From NCBI GenBank assembly GCA_018825665.1, contig JAHJEG010000017.1, forward strand, positions 87,511 through 151,510: DNA of 64,000 nucleotides. Reading direction: 5' to 3'. Of the stretch, positions 43,010-52,228 are shown one piece after another. Source of the stretch: a bacterium. Lineage in GTDB: Bacteria > Campylobacterota > Campylobacteria > Campylobacterales > Sulfurimonadaceae. The translations under genes and the position numbers were made by a program. The notes beneath the pieces were generated by a model. It had not been told where the DNA came from. It searched no databases and saw only the letters and a program-made list of their open reading frames with translations. Each line of letters begins with the position of its first letter. The first letter of the stretch is position 1.

Positions 43010-43015
43010 ATTATA
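43010..43015 (-). promoter_or_regulatory. -10 box of dnaG, leaderless layout
   Basis: TATAAT on the minus strand followed by six bases and ATG, the same layout as at 9616-9628. Transcription should start at the start codon. Confidence 0.45.
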
Positions 43016-43136
43016 CAAGAGAGTGTATTAATATAGAGAAGATAAAAAGATCTAAAAAAGAATAACAACCGGTATTGGATATTTTTTAATAAAAATTGTG
43101 TTAGTATATCCCATAGTTCAAAAATGGCGGGTTTGC

Positions 43137-43856
43137 ATGGCTAAAACATTGATTGAGTGGATTGAAACTGATGTCTCAAAAGTGCATGGGCGTTCCATGC
43201 AATGGCTCTCAGAGGAGCACTTTTTTCGTGATCCAAACAGGGCTGTTTATTCGGAGAGTTCCTGTTTTTTCGCTCCTGCGGATGGTATTATCCTTTATTC
43301 TCGTGTTGTTAAAGCTGATGAAGCCATACTCGATATTAAGGGCCGGCCCTATTCGCTTCAGGATGCGATGAGAAAAGATGACTACGACAAAGAGAGTCTG
43401 GTCATCGGGATTTTCATGACGTTTTATGATGTTCACGTAAACCGTATCCCTTACAGCGGACGTTTGTCATACGAAGAGCTTGAGACAATCAGTACGTACA
43501 ATATGCCCATGCTTGACATAGAGAAGAGTATTGTCGAAAAACTAAGACTCAACACTTCAAATGCCGAATATCTTTTCAATAATCAGCGTATTCTCAATAC
43601 GGTCTTTAGTATGGCACTTGAGCAGGAATACTATATATTGCAGATTGCAGATTATGATGTGGACAAGATTACGCCGTTTCATCTTAAACAGCATAAGTCC
43701 TTTGCCCAAAACCAGCGTTTTTCACAGATTCGTTACGGTTCTCAGGTCGACCTGATTGTCCCTCTTTCAAAAAAATTTGAGTATTCACCGCTTCTTCAGG
43801 CGGGAATGCATGTCCAGGCCGGCGTTGACCCGCTGGTAAAAATCTCACCAAAATAA
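43137..43856 (+). CDS. Phosphatidylserine decarboxylase-like protein
   Basis: A 239-residue protein of the phosphatidylserine decarboxylase family. The segment FYDVHVNRIPYSG matches the conserved NVHVNR block, and IRYGSQVDLIVP matches the C-terminal self-cleavage region (GS), where the Ser becomes the pyruvoyl group. It would make phosphatidylethanolamine, or act on a related head group, at the inner membrane. ATG 43137 is preferred over a GTG/TTG-type start 39 bases upstream. A deiminase-like gene follows 14 bases downstream. Confidence 0.8.
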   Translation: MAKTLIEWIETDVSKVHGRSMQWLSEEHFFRDPNRAVYSESSCFFAPADGIILYSRVVKADEAILDIKGRPYSLQDAMRKDDYDKESLVIGIFMTFYDVHVNRIPYSGRLSYEELETISTYNMPMLDIEKSIVEKLRLNTSNAEYLFNNQRILNTVFSMALEQEYYILQIADYDVDKITPFHLKQHKSFAQNQRFSQIRYGSQVDLIVPLSKKFEYSPLLQAGMHVQAGVDPLVKISPK

Positions 43857-43870
43857 TACAAGGAGCCGGA

Positions 43871-44845
43871 ATGCTAGCTTACAATACAAGAAAAAATACA
43901 ATCGCAGGGGAATCGGTTGCTCTGCCGGATTTAAATCCTACGAGTTTGGAGCGTCAGGCATATATGCTCAATATGCCTTTTTCCCTGCAGGCAGGGACAC
44001 CTAATAATGTATGGATGGAGGAGCTTGAATCAAGTCAGCGTCATATAGATATCAAAAAAGCGATCAATCAGTTTTTACAGCTATATAATTTTATGGCGGC
44101 GGAAGCCGTGGTCTATCTTTTGCCAACTCCCCGTCTGCAAGGTCTTCAAGATCTTGTATATACGGCAAATATGGGTATCGTGCTTGATCATCTTCCGGAT
44201 CACAACACCGTAGTCCTCTCCAACTTCAGCTCAAAGGTCCGTATTCCCGAAACAAATGTCGGGGAGTTCTTTTTCAAAGAGATGGGATACGATGTAGTCA
44301 TTCCTCCTTATCATTTTGAGGGGGAAGCCGAACTCAAACATCTCTTTGACAATGTCTATATCGGCGGCCACGGGATACGTTCTGACAAGCGTGCCTATCA
44401 ATGGATGCAAGAGCAGTTTGACATGAAGATTATCACGCTTGAAGAAACGGATCCTTATCTGTACCATCTGGACTGTACCGTATTTCCATTGACCCGCAAA
44501 GATACTATGGTGTGCACAAAGATGTATACAAAAGAGGAGATAAAACAGCTCGAGGCCCTCAGCAATATTATTGACATCGCCCAGGATGATGCATTTTCGG
44601 GTATATGCAATTCTGTTAGAATGGGAAATATTCTCCTAAACGCTTCGAATATACACGAGATGAAACGAAGTGATGAATATTATGAAAGTGAGCGCAATAA
44701 AAATATTTTACTCGAAGATATAGCTTCTCGCTATGGCTTTGAAGCGGCATTTTTCAACCTTAGCGAATTTATGAAAAGCGGCGCTTTGCTTTCATGCATG
44801 GTGATGCACCTCAACCGCAAATCGTATGACATTGTTCTTACATAA
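43871..44845 (+). CDS. Amidinotransferase/arginine deiminase-like hydrolase
   Basis: A 324-residue protein of the guanidino-modifying fold (DDAH/arginine deiminase/amidinotransferase). Recognisable segments are FEGEAELKHL with IGGHGIRS, the His strand YHLDCTVFPL, and the terminal nucleophile region GALLSCMVMHLN, giving a plausible Glu-His-Cys triad. Substrate unknown; dimethylarginine or another guanidino compound is possible. AAGGAG precedes the ATG. Its pairing with a lipid decarboxylase is unexplained. Confidence 0.75.
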   Translation: MLAYNTRKNTIAGESVALPDLNPTSLERQAYMLNMPFSLQAGTPNNVWMEELESSQRHIDIKKAINQFLQLYNFMAAEAVVYLLPTPRLQGLQDLVYTANMGIVLDHLPDHNTVVLSNFSSKVRIPETNVGEFFFKEMGYDVVIPPYHFEGEAELKHLFDNVYIGGHGIRSDKRAYQWMQEQFDMKIITLEETDPYLYHLDCTVFPLTRKDTMVCTKMYTKEEIKQLEALSNIIDIAQDDAFSGICNSVRMGNILLNASNIHEMKRSDEYYESERNKNILLEDIASRYGFEAAFFNLSEFMKSGALLSCMVMHLNRKSYDIVLT

Positions 44846-44863
44846 AAAAACACGGATGCTTAA

Positions 44864-46207
44864 ATGAAAATATCGACAAGGTTTCTGCCCACGTATAAAA
44901 ATATCTGGATCCTTTCGTTCCCCCTGATATTTGCAAGTATAAGTGAAACGGTAGTCGGTGTTACCGATGCTATATTTTTATCGAATTACGGTCTGACCGA
45001 GCTCGCTGCATTTGGTCTTGCAGACTCAATCTATGCCGTTTCCCTGTTCCTTATTTTAGGGTTTGGTGACGGTATCCAGATTACCATAGGAAGAAGAGCG
45101 GGCGAAGAAAAGCATCTGGAAATTGGAAAAGTACTTAACCAGGGTCTCTATATCCTGACATTTATCAGTCTTGTGATGATACTCTTTGTCACGCTGATAG
45201 TACCTCTGATAACCGTGGAGCTTTTCCAATCCAAAGAGGTGCATACAGCCGTTGACCTCTACCTGCAGATTGCGATTTTTGGTCTGTTCTTTCACTCCTT
45301 CAATCTGGCTATGAGTGCCTTTTATGTCGGAATATCACGCACCAATGTATTTATAGGGGCTACGCTTCTGCTCGCAATTACGAATATCTCTCTTGACTAC
45401 CTGCTTATTTTTGGAAATCACGGCTTTAAAGAGCTGGGAATTGAGGGTGCTGCGATGGCATCTCTAACTGCGGAAATCGCTGTTTCGGTCTTTTTCATTA
45501 TAGACATCATAAGAAAAGACTATATGCAGATATACGGACTTTTTGAATTTGAAAAGATCAACACTTCAATTATCAAAACACTCTCGAAACTTTCCATGCC
45601 GGTTTCCATGGAGGTACTGATTCAATCACTGCGCTGGTTTGTATTTTTTCTCATCATAGAGCAACTCGGCGAAGAAGCTTTGGCAATTGCGACCATTGTA
45701 TTTAGCTGTTATGCCCTGCTGCAGATTCCCATCGAAGCCTTTGCTGAGACGATTTGCTCCATGGCCAGCAATCTGATAGGACAAAATGATGAGCAGGAGA
45801 TTAACGACCTCGTATTTAAAACCGTAATGCTTGGCTATCTTGCCGTCTTGCCCATGCTCATAGCCACCCTTCTTTTTCCGGAGTATATACTTGCAGTTTT
45901 TTCACCGGATGAGCTTATTATTCAAAATACCATTGCGACGCTCTCCGTCATTGTCTTTGCTGCAATACTGGCCGTACCTGCAAATATCATCGCCTCCACC
46001 GTGGCCGGAACAGGCGATACAATGGCCACACTGGCGATAGAGATCAGCGTTTCCGTATCTACCCTGTGTTATGCCTATTATGCTGCTTTTATTGCTGAAT
46101 ATTCCCTTGAATCTATCTGGTTTGCGGAGGTAATCGGCTGGGGAGTCTGTCTGTTGCTCTCATGGTTCTGGCTGCGAAGCGGAATTTGGAAAAGGCTTAC
46201 TTTTTAA
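44864..46207 (+). CDS. MATE family efflux transporter
   Basis: A 447-residue protein with 12 membrane helices in two homologous halves, of the multidrug and toxin extrusion family. It has the starting pattern PLIFASISETVVGVTDAIFLSNYG and Pro/Gly-rich helices characteristic of MATE carriers. It would export cationic compounds using a Na+ or H+ gradient; substrate unknown. It lies 18 bases after the deiminase-like gene, so the three genes from 43137 may be one operon. Confidence 0.92.
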   Translation: MKISTRFLPTYKNIWILSFPLIFASISETVVGVTDAIFLSNYGLTELAAFGLADSIYAVSLFLILGFGDGIQITIGRRAGEEKHLEIGKVLNQGLYILTFISLVMILFVTLIVPLITVELFQSKEVHTAVDLYLQIAIFGLFFHSFNLAMSAFYVGISRTNVFIGATLLLAITNISLDYLLIFGNHGFKELGIEGAAMASLTAEIAVSVFFIIDIIRKDYMQIYGLFEFEKINTSIIKTLSKLSMPVSMEVLIQSLRWFVFFLIIEQLGEEALAIATIVFSCYALLQIPIEAFAETICSMASNLIGQNDEQEINDLVFKTVMLGYLAVLPMLIATLLFPEYILAVFSPDELIIQNTIATLSVIVFAAILAVPANIIASTVAGTGDTMATLAIEISVSVSTLCYAYYAAFIAEYSLESIWFAEVIGWGVCLLLSWFWLRSGIWKRLTF

Positions 46208-46247
46208 ACTTGGCATGTGCAAATGATGAATAGTGAAAATATTATGT

Positions 46248-46253
46248 TATAAT
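46248..46253 (+). promoter_or_regulatory. -10 box of rpsU
   Basis: TATAAT in TATGTTATAATTCC, 37 bases before the rpsU ATG. The upstream A/T-rich stretch replaces a -35 box, as is common in Campylobacterota. Confidence 0.55.
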
Positions 46254-46290
46254 TCCATTCCAAAATTTTAAAGAAAGTGGGTGATGTGAT

Positions 46291-46503
46291 ATGCCAGGTA
46301 TTGTACTACGTAGTGATGACAATTTTGATGCATCTTACCGCCGTTTCAAAAAGCAGACTGACCGTAACTTAATCGTTACTGAAGCTCGTGCTCGCCGTTT
46401 CCACGAAACAGCAACTGAAAAGCTTAAGAAATTCAAAATAGCATCTCGTAAAAAAATGCTTAAACGTCTTTATATGATGAGACGTTACGAATCACGCCTG
46501 TAA
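46291..46503 (+). CDS. rpsU: 30S ribosomal protein S21
   Basis: A 70-residue, very basic ribosomal protein that binds the 16S rRNA near the anti-Shine-Dalgarno end. It begins [20 protein letters not shown] and has the Arg-rich tail [13 protein letters not shown], as in other S21 proteins. It stands alone between a MATE gene and a terminator. Confidence 0.97.
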   Translation: MPGIVLRSDDNFDASYRRFKKQTDRNLIVTEARARRFHETATEKLKKFKIASRKKMLKRLYMMRRYESRL

Positions 46504-46507
46504 TAAC

Positions 46508-46525
46508 CAAAGCCTTCGGGCTTTG
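46508..46525 (+). terminator. Intrinsic terminator of rpsU
   Basis: CAAAGCC-TTCG-GGCTTTG is a 7-bp stem with a TTCG tetraloop, four bases after the rpsU stop. A short mixed T-rich stretch follows. Confidence 0.7.
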
Positions 46526-46569
46526 ATTATCCTCTTCAACTCTTCCAAAAAAACTCATAGATTACAGAT

Positions 46570-47670
46570 TTAGTTATATTTTCCGTACATCTCGTTGTAA
46601 AAACTGATAGCATACCTGTCGCTCATAGAAGCTATATAATCCGCTATGACCCGATGTTTGTTTCTGCTCTCTAACTGCTTATAGTAAAACTGAGGCAGCA
46701 TTTTTTCTTCTTCCGTAAGTCCGTTATAAAGCCCTTTTATAGCCTGTTTTCCGGCATACATCTTTCTGACGATATTTTTATGCTGATACAGTTTTGTAAA
46801 AAGCAGCTTTTTGAGCTTTTTTATCTCAGTTTCAAGTTTTGGCTCGAAGCCTATAGGTATCTCGCTCCTGCTATCAAGTGTAGCGCTCAATACCGTTCCT
46901 GTTTGCACCTTGTCTTTGGAATACTCTAAAAGAGAATAGACAAGATGATTTATCAAGTGGGAACTAAAACGGTAGCGAAACATCTCATCATCATCTTCAC
47001 TGATTCCTTCGTTTGCCACTTTTTCCAAGATCTCCTGTATCAGCTCGTTTTCTTTTAAATCCCTAAAGCTGATAAGCCCCGAATTTACGCCATCATCAAT
47101 ATCATGGCTTATGTACGCTATCTCATCGGCACGGTCAACAACCATCGCTTCTATGGAAGGGTGCGTGTCAAGATTGAACTGCTCATTTATCTGCTCGGGC
47201 AGAAAAGATTTTTTATAAGGATAAGAATGTTTTAAAATCCCCTCAAGCGTAGCAAAAGTAAGATTGAGTCCATGAAAAGCTTTATACCGTTTTTCCAATA
47301 ATGAAACCACTCTGAAACTCTGGAAGTTGTGCTCAAATCCACGAACAAAACCGTCCTCTTTCAAACATTCGTCCAAAGTATCGCCTCCCACATGCCCAAA
47401 AGGGGTATGTCCAAGGTCATGGGCCAGAGCAATCGCCTCTGCCAAAGATTCATCAAGACCCAGATTTGAAGTGATGGAGCGCGCAATCTGAGAAACTTCT
47501 ATGGAGTGGGTAAGACGGGTACGAAAAAAATCACCCTCCTGATTTAAAAAAACCTGTGTTTTATACTCAAGCTTTCTAAAACTGCCGGAGTGGATAATCC
47601 TGTCTCTGTCTCTGGCATAAGGGCTTCTAAAGTCCTTGTCTATATCGTAAAATCTTTCATAAGCCTGCAT
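46570..47670 (-). CDS. dgt: dGTPase (HD domain)
   Basis: A 366-residue deoxynucleoside triphosphate triphosphohydrolase that lowers dGTP or other dNTP pools. The HD metal site is present: RLTHSIEVSQIAR, LAHDLGHTPFGH (His-Asp), and a later Asp in ADEIAYISHDIDDG. Length is typical of the dGTPase-like class lacking the E. coli insertion. It overlaps the PhnA-like gene by one base. CCACATGCC at 47388 encodes HVG here. Confidence 0.92.
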   Translation of the reverse strand: MQAYERFYDIDKDFRSPYARDRDRIIHSGSFRKLEYKTQVFLNQEGDFFRTRLTHSIEVSQIARSITSNLGLDESLAEAIALAHDLGHTPFGHVGGDTLDECLKEDGFVRGFEHNFQSFRVVSLLEKRYKAFHGLNLTFATLEGILKHSYPYKKSFLPEQINEQFNLDTHPSIEAMVVDRADEIAYISHDIDDGVNSGLISFRDLKENELIQEILEKVANEGISEDDDEMFRYRFSSHLINHLVYSLLEYSKDKVQTGTVLSATLDSRSEIPIGFEPKLETEIKKLKKLLFTKLYQHKNIVRKMYAGKQAIKGLYNGLTEEEKMLPQFYYKQLESRNKHRVIADYIASMSDRYAISFYNEMYGKYN

Positions 47671-48236
47671 TATGATTTTTTCAAAAACTTTGTAAGAATA
47701 TGTATTTTAACGCCGTTTACGCGACCTTCAATATGCTCCGCATCATTTGGAACCAAGCCTATATTTCTCACTGCAGTTCCCCGTTTTGCGACAAATCCCG
47801 TACCTTTTACATCCAAATCTTTGATGATTACCACCGTGTCACCCGCGTTAAGGACCACACCGTTTGAATCTCTGTATACAAGTGCATCGCTATGCGAGCC
47901 ACCGCCGATTGAAGCAGAATCCGCCCATGACTTCACATCATCTTCCATATACATCATATCTACAAGATCCTGACGCCCCAGAGCTTTTAAAAGCCTGTAT
48001 GAAAGAACGGCTACGGCAGGTGTTTCACTCCACATGCTGTCATTTAGACAGTTAAAATGGTTTTCATCGAGTGTGTCGGGATTGCTTATTTGACTCTGGC
48101 ATGTGGAACATACATATACAGACTGCTGCGCACTTGAATCAGAGGGTGCAACCTCTAAGACACCGACTCCTTCATCGCTTTTGCAAAGTTCACAAACACC
48201 GCCGCTTCTGGCTATTAATTCTTTTTCTACGTTCAT
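47670..48236 (-). CDS. PhnA/YjdM-family zinc-ribbon protein
   Basis: A 188-residue protein of the PhnA family. The N-terminal zinc ribbon uses CELC (residues 15-18) and CSTC (near 43); the C-terminal domain has the family segment SNGVVLNAGDTVVIIKDLDVKG. Despite the name, these proteins are not shown to cleave phosphonates and are best treated as unknown. It shares one base with dgt. GGCATGTGG at 48098 encodes STC, and that Cys is part of the zinc site. Confidence 0.88.
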   Translation of the reverse strand: MNVEKELIARSGGVCELCKSDEGVGVLEVAPSDSSAQQSVYVCSTCQSQISNPDTLDENHFNCLNDSMWSETPAVAVLSYRLLKALGRQDLVDMMYMEDDVKSWADSASIGGGSHSDALVYRDSNGVVLNAGDTVVIIKDLDVKGTGFVAKRGTAVRNIGLVPNDAEHIEGRVNGVKIHILTKFLKKS

Positions 48237-48308
48237 TTTTTTACCTTCATAATTTTTATGGATTTATTGTACCTTAGCAAGGATTAAATCTTTTTTTATT
48301 ATCTGTTA

Positions 48309-49622
48309 TTATCTGCCGCGACCCGAAGATGAATTCGCTCTTGGTTTTCTCGGACGAGATGTGTTGTCTCCGCCTGAGGGTCCTAGAACACTTGTCTTGG
48401 TTCCTCTTTTTGGCTGTTGATGACTTCTCCCGCGTCCCCTTTGCTGCTGCCCTTTCTTTTTCTGAATAGGTTCGGGTTTTATAGAGGGATCCGGTTCAAA
48501 TCCTTTTATGACTCTTCTGTGAATCTCTTTTTTGATAAGCTTTTCAATGTTGGCCAAAAGCTCAAGCTCGTCGACACATACAAGAGAGATAGCCTCTCCG
48601 TTACTTCCAGCACGCCCTGTTCGTCCGATACGGTGCACATAATCCTCAGGCACATTAGGGAGCTCATAGTTTACAACATGCGGAAGCTGGTCTATGTCGA
48701 TTCCGCGCGCTGCGATGTCAGTCGCTACGAGAACTCTTACCTCACCCTGTTTGAATTGGGCAAGTGCCTTTGTTCTGGCATTTTGGCTTTTGTTGCCGTG
48801 GATTGCTGCAGAGTGTATGCCGTCTTTTGTTAGTTGCTCTGAGAGACGGTTTGCGCCGTGTTTTGTTCTGGTAAAGACAAGAATCTGCTTCCACTCCCCT
48901 TCACTTATGAGCTTGGAAAGAAGCTCGCGTTTGCGCTCTCTGTCCACAGAATAGACCACCTGCGTAACCTGCTCAGAAGATGTGTTTCTGCGCGCCACTT
49001 CGATAAGTGCCGGCGACTTGAGCAAGGTATCCGTCAGTTTTTTAATCTCATTCGAAAAAGTAGCTGAAAACAGTAGGTTTTGACGCTCTTTTGGCAAGAT
49101 AGCGAGTATCTTTCTGATATCGTTGATAAATCCCATATCAAGCATTCTGTCCGCTTCATCAAGGATAAGAAAATCCACACCCGAAAGATCCACGGTTTTT
49201 TGACCCACATGGTCCAAAAGTCTTCCAGGAGTGGCGATAATGATATCAACCCCTTTTCTAAGTGCAACGATTTGAGGATTAATCTTTACGCCGCCAAAAA
49301 TAACAGTAGATTTAAAAGGAAGATATTTTCCGTATACTTCCACACTCTCTGCAACCTGAGCCGCCAACTCTCTTGTAGGCGTAAGTATGAGCACGCTCAC
49401 CTTTTGTTTTTTACCTGCCTTTTTATGTTCGCTTAAAAGCTGTAGCATCGGGAGGGTAAACCCTGCAGTTTTTCCCGTGCCCGTTTGTGCGCCCGCTAAA
49501 ATATCCTTTCCGCTGAGAATAACGGGAATCGCTTGTTTTTGTACCGGAGTCGGCTCTGTATAGCCCTGCTCTTTTATAGCACGAAGAAGTGGCTCTGATA
49601 AGCCGAGATTGTTAAATGACAT
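48309..49622 (-). CDS. rhlE: DEAD-box RNA helicase (RhlE-like)
   Basis: A 437-residue ATP-dependent RNA helicase. All core motifs are visible: AQTGTGKT (I), PTRELAAQ (Ia), DEAD (II), SAT (III), ARGIDI (V) and HRIGRTGR (VI). The last 60 residues are a basic Gly/Arg/Gln tail that would bind RNA, as in RhlE. A 135-base leader precedes it (see 49623-49757). Confidence 0.93.
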   Translation of the reverse strand: MSFNNLGLSEPLLRAIKEQGYTEPTPVQKQAIPVILSGKDILAGAQTGTGKTAGFTLPMLQLLSEHKKAGKKQKVSVLILTPTRELAAQVAESVEVYGKYLPFKSTVIFGGVKINPQIVALRKGVDIIIATPGRLLDHVGQKTVDLSGVDFLILDEADRMLDMGFINDIRKILAILPKERQNLLFSATFSNEIKKLTDTLLKSPALIEVARRNTSSEQVTQVVYSVDRERKRELLSKLISEGEWKQILVFTRTKHGANRLSEQLTKDGIHSAAIHGNKSQNARTKALAQFKQGEVRVLVATDIAARGIDIDQLPHVVNYELPNVPEDYVHRIGRTGRAGSNGEAISLVCVDELELLANIEKLIKKEIHRRVIKGFEPDPSIKPEPIQKKKGQQQRGRGRSHQQPKRGTKTSVLGPSGGDNTSRPRKPRANSSSGRGR

Positions 49623-49769
49623 ATAGTATGTACCTTTTGAAAAAAGCCTATCAAAATTTGAAAAAATTTGATCGATCCAGGCTGGATGATGTAGTTTTGT
49701 TAAGTTATCCGAGGATGACGAGAACGAAGTCAGTCGCAGACCGAAGTACGCTGAGATTGTGCAATTATA
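49623..49769 (-). promoter_or_regulatory. Promoter and long leader of rhlE
   Basis: A perfect TATAAT on the minus strand (49764-49769) predicts a start near 49757 and an untranslated leader of about 135 bases. The leader contains two related blocks, TACTTCGGTCTGCGAC and GACTTCGTTCTCGTC, able to form alternative stems. Long leaders often control cold-shock helicases; this role here is inference. Confidence 0.4.
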
Positions 49770-49794
49770 GCATAATCAAGCGCTAAAGGCCTGA

Positions 49795-50058
49795 TTATTT
49801 GTCTTTATTAAATTCTATAATCTCTTCTGTGCTTTGCTTTTGGTCATGTTTTGTTTTGTTGAATGCTTTTTCGGCTTCTTGTTCGTTATAGTTTCTGCAC
49901 TCTTTAGGGATTGTGGCATGTGGATCCGAAGCTACCTGCTCACACATGCTTGCATTAAATGTAAACTGGGAGCACCCTATAAAAACAACCAAACTAAGCA
50001 ATATCGATTTAGCCATCAGACTGTGTGCTTTAATTGAGTAATAAATTTTTTTAGTCAT
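49795..50058 (-). CDS. Small lipoprotein of unknown function
   Basis: An 87-residue protein with a long signal sequence and lipobox VVFIGC (Cys near residue 29). The mature part has two cysteines (SMCEQV and KECRNY) and a charged tail. AGGGAG precedes ATG 50058, which supports this start over an internal ATG at 50016. Family unknown. It is 13 bases downstream of thyX and probably co-transcribed. GGCATGTGG at 49915 encodes PHA. Confidence 0.68.
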   Translation of the reverse strand: MTKKIYYSIKAHSLMAKSILLSLVVFIGCSQFTFNASMCEQVASDPHATIPKECRNYNEQEAEKAFNKTKHDQKQSTEEIIEFNKDK

Positions 50059-50071
50059 GACAGGTATCTCC

Positions 50072-50911
50072 CTATTTTTTTTTCACTATAAGATCTAAAT
50101 ACTTTGAAGGTGTTGCCTTCATCATCGCCTCAGCAAGCCATCTAATCTGAAAAAATGCTGCCCCGCTGTCTCTTAGGGTATAATAATTTTTCAAACTTCT
50201 CAGATTAAAAGTCACGACCATGTCAACCTTTACATTATCCGTAATGATATGTTTAAAGGCATCACCGACATTTCTTTTCTTTTTTCCGCCCTCAAGAGCG
50301 GCAAAAATCATTTCCGAATCACCCTCATGTTCTTCAAGAAAAAGTAATGAGCTTTTAGCAACGGCAATAGAATCAAAATCTGCGACCGTAGATGACTGAT
50401 AGTGTAGTTTATCATACATTGCCCCAATTTCAATTTTGTTATACTCTTTATCGGTTGTCACAAACATATCAAAACCCAGCACCTTATCTATAAAAAAAGC
50501 CTTTCCGTATTCGGAAGAATGGGTAGAAGCCACAAAAGCATTGATAATCGAACTCATCGTATAGCGGGTGCTTCTGACGGATATAGCCTGGATGCGGTGA
50601 CGGGCATGTTCTTGAAGGACACCCCGGCTCGTACCGCGAACCAAAAAGCTGAGATTCGCATGTTCTAAAATAGAGTGATGAAAATAGGTCCAGGCCAAAT
50701 CATCCAGCAGGCTTGAATCAGCTATCTTGTTTATATCATCGCACATCCCCGCATCCGGCAGAGAACCTTCAATGCGCTTAATAACATCATTCTCGCTGTT
50801 TTCAAATGAATCATAACACGTTCTAGCCGCCACCTCAGCCACACCTATCCCCGTGTCCTGCAAAAGTATCACCTCGGGTCTTGAGTACTCTATGCCAAAA
50901 ACATTTTCCAT
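50072..50911 (-). CDS. thyX: Flavin-dependent thymidylate synthase ThyX
   Basis: A 279-residue FAD enzyme converting dUMP to dTMP with NADPH and methylene-tetrahydrofolate. The signature HARHRIQAISVRSTRY (RHR-x-x-S-type motif) is intact, and LEHANLSFLVRG and MVVTFNLRSLKNYYTLR match the family. ATG 50911 has AGGA six bases upstream and is preferred to a TTG six bases before it. No thyA is visible in the window. Confidence 0.95.
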   Translation of the reverse strand: MENVFGIEYSRPEVILLQDTGIGVAEVAARTCYDSFENSENDVIKRIEGSLPDAGMCDDINKIADSSLLDDLAWTYFHHSILEHANLSFLVRGTSRGVLQEHARHRIQAISVRSTRYTMSSIINAFVASTHSSEYGKAFFIDKVLGFDMFVTTDKEYNKIEIGAMYDKLHYQSSTVADFDSIAVAKSSLLFLEEHEGDSEMIFAALEGGKKKRNVGDAFKHIITDNVKVDMVVTFNLRSLKNYYTLRDSGAAFFQIRWLAEAMMKATPSKYLDLIVKKK

Positions 50912-50960
50912 AAACAATCCTAGCTTTTTTATTATGAGTGCATTCTACTATAAATTAGGT

Positions 50961-51023
50961 TATATCAATATTTACATATTGATATATGAAGGTAACTTTT
51001 CTGTAATAATCACTCCCTATAAT
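50961..51023 (+). promoter_or_regulatory. Promoter with inverted-repeat operator
   Basis: TATATCAATA (50961-50970) and TATTGATATA (50977-50986) are a perfect 10-bp inverted repeat separated by six bases. A perfect TATAAT at 51018-51023 lies 25 bases before ATG 51048. The repeat is about 45-70 bases upstream of the expected start, a position for an activator or repressor. The protein that binds is unknown. Confidence 0.5.
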
Positions 51024-51047
51024 TCCCAAAAAAACCAGGGATACTAA

Positions 51048-51749
51048 ATGAAAATAATAATTTTGAGTGTGATATTAATCACAGGCTTGTACGCATCTAT
51101 ATTCGGTGCCAATACCCAAGAGGCAAAAAACGATACAAACAAAGAGATTCATGATGTTTTTCGTCAGAACGTAAGTGATGCGAATGCAATTATAAAACGC
51201 GGAGATTACGCAAAAATAACACGCTACAAGGAAGAATCTCTTACGATCATGGCCCAAATAGAGCATTTGGACATTCCAGATGAACACAAACTTGAACTTA
51301 AAAAAGATTTGAGCAAATATTCGCAGCTTATAAACAAAATCAGCTCAAAACTCCAGACACAGGCACCAAAACTAAATCAGCACTATACGGATGTGGTAGG
51401 CAATATCGCTACTTTCAACAAAAAACTCTCAAGCATCGGTTTGTCCGAGCTTTTGAGCAGCTGGTACAATTTAAGCAAGGCAAAAAACAGATATGTCAAA
51501 AAACCGAGTAAAAAACTGGAAAAAGAGTTTGACAAACAATGGACAAGTGTTATAACCACAATCAGTGAATTATATCTTGACGAAGAGATGGAGGAGCCTT
51601 TATTTGAGTTTTTACATAACTACAAAGCATATTTCAAAGAGATAACAATAGCCTATAACAGCGTGACTTACAGTGATATACGAGAACTCAAGCCTCTTAG
51701 CTACAAAATCAAAGCTCAACTGGAGTTGCTTGTGCCTTACGAGATATAA
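51048..51749 (+). CDS. Secreted helical protein of unknown function
   Basis: A 233-residue protein with a signal peptide (about 16-20 residues) and a mature part that is almost entirely charged helix, rich in Lys, Glu and Ile, without cysteines. It resembles periplasmic helical-bundle proteins in composition only; no family was recognised. It has its own promoter and an inverted repeat upstream, and stands alone. Confidence 0.68.
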   Translation: MKIIILSVILITGLYASIFGANTQEAKNDTNKEIHDVFRQNVSDANAIIKRGDYAKITRYKEESLTIMAQIEHLDIPDEHKLELKKDLSKYSQLINKISSKLQTQAPKLNQHYTDVVGNIATFNKKLSSIGLSELLSSWYNLSKAKNRYVKKPSKKLEKEFDKQWTSVITTISELYLDEEMEEPLFEFLHNYKAYFKEITIAYNSVTYSDIRELKPLSYKIKAQLELLVPYEI

Positions 51750-51802
51750 GCACTCTCCTTTGCACATGCCAAGCGGTACGAAGCATAAAAATATCCTGGC
51801 TT

Positions 51803-52219
51803 TTAAATATTTTCGTTTAAAATATTTTCATCCTCTATTCTTGTAAGCTGATTTTTTTTGGTTTCTTTCAAAATTTCCATCAATCTGTTGATGACTATAG
51901 TATGAGAATTTGTCACATCAAAAGTATCCAGAGCGATATACGTGCTTCTGTCGTTAAAATAATTATCCAGATTATAAAGAAGGTTTTCGGCGGCTTTAAA
52001 AACACCCTCCTGCTGTGTGTGTGCAAAAATAATAAAATAGTGTTTCTCGTCTAATTCAATAAAATAATCCGATATCCTCAGATACTTGGAGAGCTCTTGT
52101 ACCGTTATGCTTTTTTCATGGTACATAAGCCCAAAGACCGTATCGACTTTATATCTTGTATGCGCATAATATGCTTTTTTAATCTCTACCTTGATTCTAT
52201 TTAAAACAGCTTCCCTCAT
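51803..52219 (-). CDS. Hypothetical protein, possibly a degenerate GGDEF-like fold
   Basis: A 138-residue soluble protein. Its strand/helix order (DYFIELDEKHYFIIFAHTQQEG, then AENLLYNLDNYF and a final strand-helix) resembles a shortened GGDEF domain without catalytic residues, similar to the protein at 18958-19380. That reading is tentative. It follows pcm by nine bases and ends the nrdB-amidohydrolase-pcm group. Confidence 0.6.
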   Translation of the reverse strand: MREAVLNRIKVEIKKAYYAHTRYKVDTVFGLMYHEKSITVQELSKYLRISDYFIELDEKHYFIIFAHTQQEGVFKAAENLLYNLDNYFNDRSTYIALDTFDVTNSHTIVINRLMEILKETKKNQLTRIEDENILNENI

Positions 52220-52228
52220 ATTTTTTCC

